Assembly: GCA_029861795.1 (NCBI GenBank)
Contig: JAOTYS010000096.1
Location: 1-12,159, forward strand
Direction: 5' to 3'
DNA length: 12,159 bases
From: Gammaproteobacteria bacterium
GTDB lineage: Bacteria; Pseudomonadota; Gammaproteobacteria; Arenicellales; JAOTYS01
A program made the translations under genes and the position numbers. A model generated the notes under the pieces. The model worked only from the letters and a program-made list of their open reading frames with translations. It was not told the origin of the DNA and ran no database searches. How positions within the stretch are numbered: position 1 is the first letter of the stretch; every line of letters begins with the position of its first letter. This document shows positions 6,759 to 12,159 of the stretch, piece after piece.

Positions 6759-8465
6759 ATGAAACGCAACTTAGACAAACTTACCAACGTTTCATATGAC
6801 CTCATTGTTATTGGTGGGGGGATTTTCGGAATTTGTACCGCATGGGAAGCGATACTCAGGGGTTTATCGGTTGCTTTGGTCGAGAAAGCGGATTTTGGGC
6901 ATGCCACCTCTGCGAGTTGTTTCAAGATGGTGCACGGTGGCATGCGCTATCTTCAACATGGAGACGTTGTGCGTCTTCGAGAGTCGGCGCGGGAACGGAG
7001 CATTCTACTGCGGATCGCTCCCCATTTGGTCCATCCACTTCCGATAGTAGTGCCGACGTATGGGTATGGGAAGAACAGCAAAGCGTTTTTGGCGACGGGG
7101 TTGTTTCTTTACGACTTGCTCACCTGGGATCGTAATCGACACATCAAAGATCCAGATCGACAGATTCCGCTGACTCGGTTGTTCACCAGAGATGAGATAT
7201 TGCATCATTTTCCAGGTATCGAGCGACATGGTTTATCCGGAGCCGTCGTTTTTTGCGATGGGCAGATGTATAGTCCTCAGCGTTTGGCCTTGTCGTTCTT
7301 GTTGAGTGCCGCAGACGCTGGGGTGACAGCAGCAAACTATGTCAAGGCCGAATCCATTTTGATCGCGGACGATCGCGTTATAGGAGTTAGGGCGCAGGAC
7401 TTAATCACGGATCGACATTTCGAGATCCGGGGCCAGACCGTGCTGAATGCAGCGGGACCTTGGACTGAGGGACTACTGAACTCCGAACATAATCTTACCC
7501 TTAAGCCTCGATCCACGTTTTCTCGAGATGCTTATTTCACAACCCAGCGCTGCTTGCACCAAGATCTGGCGCTTGCGGTGCAGGCCCGAACCCGGGACCC
7601 CGATGCGCTTCTTAGCCGTTCGGCGCGACACTTGTTTTTGGTTCCTTGGCGGGGCGGTACTATTGTCGGTGTGTGGCACGTGGTACACCAAGGCGGTCCG
7701 GAACAATTCGCTGTCACGGAGAATGATCTCAAGGGCTTCCTAGATGAGATCAATTGGGCGTATCCAAGCCTGAAATTGGAGTTAAGTGAAGTCAGCAGGT
7801 TCGATGCGGGCTTAGTACTATTTGGAGAGAATGATCCGGAGGTCACCGATCTTAGCTATGGAAAGCGATCTCGTATTGTGGATCATGCGCGCGAACATGG
7901 CGTGGAAGGACTGCTCTCACTTATTGGAATACGCTACACCACTGCTCGCGGAGACGCGGAAAAAGTTGTGGATTTGATGCTCCGCAAAATGGGTCGAATG
8001 GCGCCTCGCTCCAACAGCGACTCGACGCCAGTTTACGGAGGAGATATCGAAAATGTAAGTAGATTGATCGAACAGGCGATCGATAGATGGCGTTCTCATC
8101 TGGATCCTGAGGTGATTACCGAGTTGGTGCGACATCATGGAAAGGAGTATCAGCGTGTCACCCAGTACCTGGCGGAGGAACCGAAATGGAGTGAGCGAAT
8201 TGGGAATTCTAGTGTCATCGCAGCCGAGGTGGTGCATGCGGTACGTAGTGAGATGGCACTGACGCTCAACGATATTGTGTTTCGTCGCACCACATTGGGC
8301 GCAACCGAACATCCTGAACTTGATGACATCGCGGCGTGCGCCAACATAATGGCCCATGAAATGGGATGGGACGCCGGCCGAACTCGCGCTGAAATCAAGG
8401 CTGTGGAGCAGTCGTTGCGGGAGAATTGTCCTGCTATGGCGCCAAGCATGGATACGCCTCAATGA
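6759..8465 (+). CDS. GlpD-family FAD-dependent glycerol-3-phosphate dehydrogenase-like oxidoreductase
   Basis: A 568-residue flavoenzyme of the DAO/GlpD superfamily, whose classical members oxidise sn-glycerol-3-phosphate to dihydroxyacetone phosphate and pass electrons to quinone at the membrane. The N-terminal FAD fold shows GGGIFG (residues 19-24) with acidic E42 closing the second strand, then HGGMRYLQ (59-66), which keeps the Arg-Tyr pair of the family. NAAGPW (230-235) and PWRGGTIVG (296-304) follow. The C-terminal helical cap has the GlpD hallmark RSEMALTLNDIVFRRTTLG (496-514). Departures: the usual GGKxTTYR reads GIRYTTARG (390-398), and the usual GTTD reads GVWH (304-307). The substrate may therefore differ or belong to a distinct subclade. 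It overlaps the next gene by ATGA (8462-8465), implying a joint role with an SDR. ATG 6759 has only a weak GGCAGG-like site (6742-6747) upstream. Confidence 0.88.
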   Translation: MKRNLDKLTNVSYDLIVIGGGIFGICTAWEAILRGLSVALVEKADFGHATSASCFKMVHGGMRYLQHGDVVRLRESARERSILLRIAPHLVHPLPIVVPTYGYGKNSKAFLATGLFLYDLLTWDRNRHIKDPDRQIPLTRLFTRDEILHHFPGIERHGLSGAVVFCDGQMYSPQRLALSFLLSAADAGVTAANYVKAESILIADDRVIGVRAQDLITDRHFEIRGQTVLNAAGPWTEGLLNSEHNLTLKPRSTFSRDAYFTTQRCLHQDLALAVQARTRDPDALLSRSARHLFLVPWRGGTIVGVWHVVHQGGPEQFAVTENDLKGFLDEINWAYPSLKLELSEVSRFDAGLVLFGENDPEVTDLSYGKRSRIVDHAREHGVEGLLSLIGIRYTTARGDAEKVVDLMLRKMGRMAPRSNSDSTPVYGGDIENVSRLIEQAIDRWRSHLDPEVITELVRHHGKEYQRVTQYLAEEPKWSERIGNSSVIAAEVVHAVRSEMALTLNDIVFRRTTLGATEHPELDDIAACANIMAHEMGWDAGRTRAEIKAVEQSLRENCPAMAPSMDTPQ

Positions 8466-9448
8466 ATATTTTGATAACAGGCGGCACGGGATTCATAGGC
8501 TCAAGGATGGCGCTGAAGGCTTTGGAGGCCGGTCATCTTGTTCGCATCCTCGGAGCGGAGAACACACCTGCAGAGAAGTGCAATAGAGGTTTAATTGAAT
8601 CTAAGGGAGTGGAAGTTTGTTTGGGTTCGGTGACACAGTCAGCCACAGTGGAAAGTGTGACCAAAGGCATCGATGTCGTTTTCCATTTAGCAGCGGCACA
8701 ACATGAAGCCAATGTTCCGGACACCGTGTTTAACGATGTGAATGTCGGCGGCACTGAGACGATACTTGAAGCTTCGTTGCGTGCGGGGGTGAGTCGAGTA
8801 ATCTACGGAAGCACCATTGGCGTCTATGGAGCCTTGGAGGGCACTATTGACGAGGAATCACCACTTAATCCCGACAACATATATGGACGCACCAAATTAG
8901 AGGCGGAGCGTATGGTGGTGAGTTATGCCAATCGATTATCGGTGAGTGCCATACGTATATCAGAGACTTACGGACCCGGAGATCGCCGGTTGCTGAAATT
9001 GTTCAAAGCCATAGACAAGGAGGTATTCTTCATTATCGGTACGGGTAAAAACTTACATCATTTGATATACGTTGATGATCTCATTCGCGGATTCTTTTTA
9101 GCGGCGGAGGCTGAACGAGCGTGCGGTGAAGTGTTCGTTTTGGCGGGACCTCGACCTGTCAGTACCCGGGAAATGGCTGACATCATTGCCGATGATCTCG
9201 GCAAAAAGGTTCGCCGCGTCAGGTTCCCGCTATTCCCTTTTGATTGGGCCGCCTCTGTAATGGAAGCTACTTTGAAGCCATTTGGTATCCAGCCGCCGCT
9301 ACATCGGCGTCGAATGGATTTCTTCAAGAAGAGCTTCGAGCTTTCCGCAGACAAGGCTCGCCGATTGCTCGGTTTTTCCGCTGAAACTGAATTCCCACAG
9401 GGCGTGGGCCACACTTCACAGTGGTATCGTCAGGAAGGCTTATTATAA
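8462..9448 (+). CDS. NAD-dependent epimerase/dehydratase (extended SDR)
   Basis: A 328-residue extended short-chain dehydrogenase/reductase, the type that modifies nucleotide sugars or reduces sugar-like ketones. The start MNILITGGTGFIGS carries the NAD(P) Rossmann motif GGTGFIGS (residues 7-14). D71-VVFHLAAAQ is the usual fourth strand, YGSTIGVYG (115-123) holds the catalytic Ser/Thr, and Y141-GRT-K145 is the YxxxK active site. The C-terminal half (ISETYGPGD, LIYVDDLIRG, LAGPRPVSTREMADII) matches substrate-binding regions of sugar epimerases. ATG 8462 is chosen over an upstream in-frame ATG at 8426 because it puts the Rossmann motif at the N-terminus and overlaps the previous stop as ATGA. 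The exact sugar cannot be told. Pairing with the GlpD-like enzyme suggests a shared pathway for a glycan or glycerophosphate-containing product (inference). Confidence 0.92.
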   Translation: MNILITGGTGFIGSRMALKALEAGHLVRILGAENTPAEKCNRGLIESKGVEVCLGSVTQSATVESVTKGIDVVFHLAAAQHEANVPDTVFNDVNVGGTETILEASLRAGVSRVIYGSTIGVYGALEGTIDEESPLNPDNIYGRTKLEAERMVVSYANRLSVSAIRISETYGPGDRRLLKLFKAIDKEVFFIIGTGKNLHHLIYVDDLIRGFFLAAEAERACGEVFVLAGPRPVSTREMADIIADDLGKKVRRVRFPLFPFDWAASVMEATLKPFGIQPPLHRRRMDFFKKSFELSADKARRLLGFSAETEFPQGVGHTSQWYRQEGLL

Positions 9449-9462
9449 ATGCAGAGGTACTA

Positions 9463-10209
9463 TCACGGATTTTTACACACTGCGCCGATCTTCTTAGTAA
9501 AAATCTTATTTGATTTACCATACAACAGGAAGCTAAATCGAAAGAAAAAAGTATATAGGGCAGATATTGCGATAAGCAGGTAGTTTAGAGGATTTTTGTA
9601 GAATACATAGAGATTAAGGGGGAACACTTTTACATCTTGGAAATCGGACGCCTCCAACATTTGCCGCATAGTGTATTCGGTGCAGGTGTTGTAATGGTCG
9701 AAGTTCTGAGCTAGGGCCTCCGCGCCAGTAATAGGATTTGCACCATTTAAGGCGTGGATGATAAGTGTTCCTCCTTCCTTGAGATTTTGCTTGCAAAGTC
9801 GCAGGAAGATCGGAATTTCCGTTTTAGTTAGATGGTTGATCTCTTGCTCGCAGAAGATAACATCATATTTGTTCTTCGATTCCTGTAAATATTCGAAGGC
9901 GCGTTCGCGCTTACAATTGAGTGACTTTTGCTGTGCCCACTTGATTTTCTCCGCATCTGAGTCGATCCCGAGCACATTCGTATATCCACATTGGGATAAC
10001 AGATTGACGAAGTACCCCGGTCCGCAACTTATATTGAGGATGCGTGCATCTTTGTCGGACGGCAAATAATTCAGGTAATTGTTTTTGTAGAATAGAAAAA
10101 AACTATGATACCCTTTTTCGACATTCTCTGGGCCCTCCCAGAACGAGTCAAACGGTTCAATCTTTGCGGCAAGCTCACCAGAGTTCAACATATCGTATGG
10201 ATGAATCAA
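9463..10209 (-). CDS. Class I SAM-dependent methyltransferase with hydrophobic C-terminus
   Basis: A 248-residue Rossmann-like methyltransferase. Motif I is ILNISCGPGYF (residues 57-67) where the SAM methionine end binds; the acidic residue after the second strand is in LGIDSD (80-85); DVIFCEQEINHL (116-127) and GGTLIIHALNG (146-156) are strands four and five. The C-terminal ~45 residues include a hydrophobic stretch (NYLLIAISALYTFFFRFSFL, 209-228) followed by basic residues, a layout I associate with methyltransferases of polysaccharide or lipid-linked glycan loci acting at the membrane. The start is TTG (10209-10207), in-frame just after a TAA; its TTGA overlaps the TGA stop of the upstream protease gene, with GGAG 3 nt before it. 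ATG at residue 7 is the alternative. Sampled lines are 32-38% GC, far below neighbours, suggesting recent transfer. Confidence 0.88.
   Translation of the reverse strand: MIHPYDMLNSGELAAKIEPFDSFWEGPENVEKGYHSFFLFYKNNYLNYLPSDKDARILNISCGPGYFVNLLSQCGYTNVLGIDSDAEKIKWAQQKSLNCKRERAFEYLQESKNKYDVIFCEQEINHLTKTEIPIFLRLCKQNLKEGGTLIIHALNGANPITGAEALAQNFDHYNTCTEYTMRQMLEASDFQDVKVFPLNLYVFYKNPLNYLLIAISALYTFFFRFSFLLYGKSNKIFTKKIGAVCKNP
9468..9505. repeat. Perfect 9-bp inverted repeat at the convergent gene junction
   Basis: GATTTTTAC (9468-9476) and GTAAAAATC (9497-9505) are perfect complements around a 20-nt loop. They lie in the last codons of the methyltransferase gene and 20 nt past the epimerase stop. Transcripts from either side could fold it, and the A/T arms could act as a weak two-way terminator. 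AT-rich arms also arise easily by chance here. Confidence 0.35.
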
Positions 10210-12159
10210 AAGCTCCGGTTAAAGGTTGCGTATAATGTCAATCTATTGTCAAGCTCATCCGTATGGTAAGGCTCGTCCTGGTACAGTAGATAAGCGCCTA
10301 TATCTGTCTCGCGACCTAATTTGAACTTGTAAAAAGCCTCTAAGTCCGTCTCACTGGCGTCCGCGGCAAGATCGATTCTTGATGTGCGTCGATAAATGTT
10401 TCCGGCAAGGTCTCTGCCGTAGGGCACCTTAAGTACTGCGCTCCCGTTGGTGGCAATCATGGGTCGGGATATGGCAATACCGAATTCGTCGTTATTCCTA
10501 AATACGGAGGAGCCGAGTAGACCAACACCGAAAGATTCGCTGGAAATATCTGAGAACTCACCGATGATGGCTTTGTCATGTTCTTGCACCCGAGTGACCC
10601 CTTCGGTATAGCTCGCGATAAGCGAAAAGTGATCGCTCAACCGAAACATGCCTGAGATCCCGGCAGAGGTGGTGACTGATGATTTAACGCTGAGCGGGCC
10701 ATCGGAATCTCCGCCGAAAAGGCTACCATCTTCGACTAACTGCCCGAACTGCAGATTTAATAGTGCTCTATCGTTTACTTCGTAAGTGCCTTGGATGATT
10801 GCCGCGTCGCTTTCTAGACCATGCTTCTCGCCGTCATCACTGGACACCACCCCGAACTTGAGGTTCAAATCCTGTGAAGGTTGATAGCCTAAATTGAAGC
10901 TATTTCCGACAGAGGTGAAGCCGAGATAGGGCGCAGAAAACACATCCTCAGTCAGGAACGAAACCCCGGTTAGCTGAGATTGGTGCTGTGCAACACCGAA
11001 ATTCCCACGCGCGTTGGTGTTGAAGTTCACTGTGTAACCGAGGTTTGTTGCCAATTCGCCTTGCAACGACATTGCCCACAATTGATCAGCCAAACCGCTT
11101 TCATTGAAATCATAAAATGGATCCAGGGGATCGGGCTGTACTTGCTTGGGTCGAACGAACTGGATTGCGATGGTTTTGTCTCCCCCCAGGTCGAACTGAG
11201 AGTACCCACTGTCGGACTGAAAAGACTGTAATAGACTACTGAGATCAGGAGAATTGTCTTTTACCTCCAGGAACTCAGTCATATCAATGGTGTAAGCCCT
11301 GTCGTATTTGTCGAGAATTAACGTCTCTTCTAGGGGTTCCTTTTTCTTCTTCAGCGCAAATGCCACCGCCGCGCCAACTCCACCCACCAACACCAGGGCG
11401 CCGGCGCCAGATCCACCGCCACCACCGCCACCACCACCCCCTGGTACGTTCAGTTCGCCTTGTGGGGCGAGCGCATTTTGGACACTGACCAGGCCATGTC
11501 CAAAGATTGGATCGACGCCCGCTGGACCCAGGTCGATGGCAGTGTCTTTTAAGATCTGCAAGGCGGTTGCAGCGTCTAAATTTGGAGCGGCTGATAACAC
11601 CAGAGCGGCTGCGCCAGCGACGTGTGGGGCGGCCCACGAGGTGCCACCAGTGTCGGTCCTGAATCCTCCGTCGTTGGTAGTCGAGAATATGCTAACCCCC
11701 GGTGCTGCCAGGGTATCCGCGGCCGCAAATCCAGCACGGTTGCTAAAGGCGGCTAGCGTAAGATCGGGATTCAATGCGACCACAGACACTGCCTTGCCAC
11801 CGAGTTGCGGCGCGTAGGCGCCATAAAAATCCGGGTTGGCGCTAGCGTTATTGCCTGCAGCCAGCACGATGACCCTGTTTGCGTCCGCTGCACGGCGTAA
11901 AGCGGCCTCGACCTGTGGATCAGCCCGATTGACGAGACTGATGTTAATGACCCTCGCTCCGGCGGCCACAGCATGGTCGATGCCGGCGGCGGTACGCCCT
12001 AAATCTTGTCCTTGATTCTGGTCGGTCACCTTTACCGGCAAGATTTTCGATCCATAGGCCACACCCACGGCCCCGTTGTCGTTACGCACAGCGGCGATGA
12101 TGCCAGCAATGTGAGTGCCGTGCCCAGTCGCTGTATCGTCGTTCGGTGAGCTATTGTTA
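10206..12159 (-). CDS. S8 (subtilisin-like) serine protease with C-terminal beta-barrel-like domain, 5' end missing
   Basis: The frame is open to the window edge; 650 residues are visible and the N-terminus with the catalytic Asp and any signal peptide is outside. TGHGTHIAGIIAA carries the catalytic His (codon 12120-12122), AAGNN the oxyanion Asn, and GGTSWAAPHVAGAAA the catalytic Ser (codon 11637-11639). The protease domain ends near 11450. Then come a ten-Gly linker, a hydrophobic segment (AGALVLVGGVGAAVAFAL) with KKKK, a charged spacer, and roughly 300 residues of alternating polar/hydrophobic strands ending ...RLTLYATFNRSF with terminal Phe, as in outer-membrane barrels. It thus looks like an autotransporter-style exported protease. 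The GTG at 12089 is internal. The stop overlaps the methyltransferase start (TTGA). Barrel assignment rests on strand pattern and terminal Phe, not a domain search. Confidence 0.9.
   Translation of the reverse strand, partial: NNSSPNDDTATGHGTHIAGIIAAVRNDNGAVGVAYGSKILPVKVTDQNQGQDLGRTAAGIDHAVAAGARVINISLVNRADPQVEAALRRAADANRVIVLAAGNNASANPDFYGAYAPQLGGKAVSVVALNPDLTLAAFSNRAGFAAADTLAAPGVSIFSTTNDGGFRTDTGGTSWAAPHVAGAAALVLSAAPNLDAATALQILKDTAIDLGPAGVDPIFGHGLVSVQNALAPQGELNVPGGGGGGGGGGSGAGALVLVGGVGAAVAFALKKKKEPLEETLILDKYDRAYTIDMTEFLEVKDNSPDLSSLLQSFQSDSGYSQFDLGGDKTIAIQFVRPKQVQPDPLDPFYDFNESGLADQLWAMSLQGELATNLGYTVNFNTNARGNFGVAQHQSQLTGVSFLTEDVFSAPYLGFTSVGNSFNLGYQPSQDLNLKFGVVSSDDGEKHGLESDAAIIQGTYEVNDRALLNLQFGQLVEDGSLFGGDSDGPLSVKSSVTTSAGISGMFRLSDHFSLIASYTEGVTRVQEHDKAIIGEFSDISSESFGVGLLGSSVFRNNDEFGIAISRPMIATNGSAVLKVPYGRDLAGNIYRRTSRIDLAADASETDLEAFYKFKLGRETDIGAYLLYQDEPYHTDELDNRLTLYATFNRSF
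11412..11441 (-). repeat. Ten-glycine codon tract (GGN triplet repeat)
   Basis: Ten consecutive Gly codons in the protease gene, read on the plus strand as CCA/CCG/CCC triplets. It marks the linker between the protease domain and the hydrophobic segment. The mixed third positions argue against very recent triplet slippage, but tract length could still vary between strains. Confidence 0.8.

Noticed and set aside
8426..8461. ATG 8426 as the start of the epimerase
   Set aside because: It would add 12 residues before the Rossmann motif and a long overlap with the upstream gene; ATG 8462 gives the canonical N-terminus and an ATGA overlap.
7917..8462. 181-codon open frame on the minus strand inside the GlpD-like gene
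   Set aside because: It lies fully antisense to a well-supported coding gene, its translation has no recognisable domain or low-complexity pattern, and the plus-strand protein has clear family motifs at the same place.
9449..9583. 44-codon plus-strand ORF starting right after the epimerase stop
   Set aside because: It overlaps the methyltransferase 3' end in antisense, has no ribosome binding site and no recognisable pattern.
11308..11817. 169-codon plus-strand frame opposite the protease domain
   Set aside because: Its Pro run is just the complement of the poly-Gly tract, and the Ala/Pro-rich content follows from the GC-rich protease coding strand. It is a shadow.
12087..12089. GTG as the start of the S8 protease
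   Set aside because: The same frame continues upstream to the window edge and encodes the catalytic HGTHIAG motif, so this codon is internal.

Overview
The window looks like chromosomal DNA from a gammaproteobacterium. The left half carries the conserved housekeeping order pilW - hisS - yfgM - bamB - der, all on the plus strand and mostly tightly packed, which is characteristic of that class. I cannot name a genus. Base composition is about 50% GC in the core genes where I counted sample lines, with two clearly more AT-rich genes further right.

Left part (1-5277): the 3' end of pilW (type IV pilus biogenesis lipoprotein), then histidyl-tRNA synthetase, the membrane-anchored YfgM, the BamB lipoprotein of the outer-membrane assembly machine, and the double-GTPase ribosome assembly factor Der. 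In the usual order rodZ and ispG sit between pilW and hisS. Here only 241 bp separate the two genes, and the gap holds a 28-codon ORF with a good ribosome binding site that overlaps the pilW stop, possibly the remnant of a lost coupled gene. Perfect hairpins follow bamB and der.

Middle part (5278-9448): an unrecognised all-helical 396-aa cytoplasmic protein, preceded by an operator-like dyad and a 13-codon leader ORF that overlaps its start as ATGA. Next come a GlpD-family flavoenzyme that departs from the classical active-site motifs and an NAD-dependent sugar epimerase/dehydratase-type SDR joined to it by an ATGA overlap. The last two look like one translationally coupled unit, and the company suggests glycan or glycolipid precursor metabolism (inference).

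Right part (9463-12159, minus strand): a subtilisin-family (S8) protease whose 5' end lies outside the window, built as protease domain, ten-glycine linker, hydrophobic helix with four lysines, and a C-terminal beta-barrel-like domain ending in Phe. Its stop codon overlaps the TTG start of an AT-rich SAM-dependent methyltransferase with a hydrophobic C-terminus. The methyltransferase converges on the epimerase with a 14-bp gap.

Most notable for follow-up: the unusual protease architecture and its coupling to a methyltransferase, the divergent GlpD-like enzyme, the unknown helical protein with its leader, and the missing rodZ-ispG segment. No RNA genes, CRISPR arrays or insertion sequences were found.
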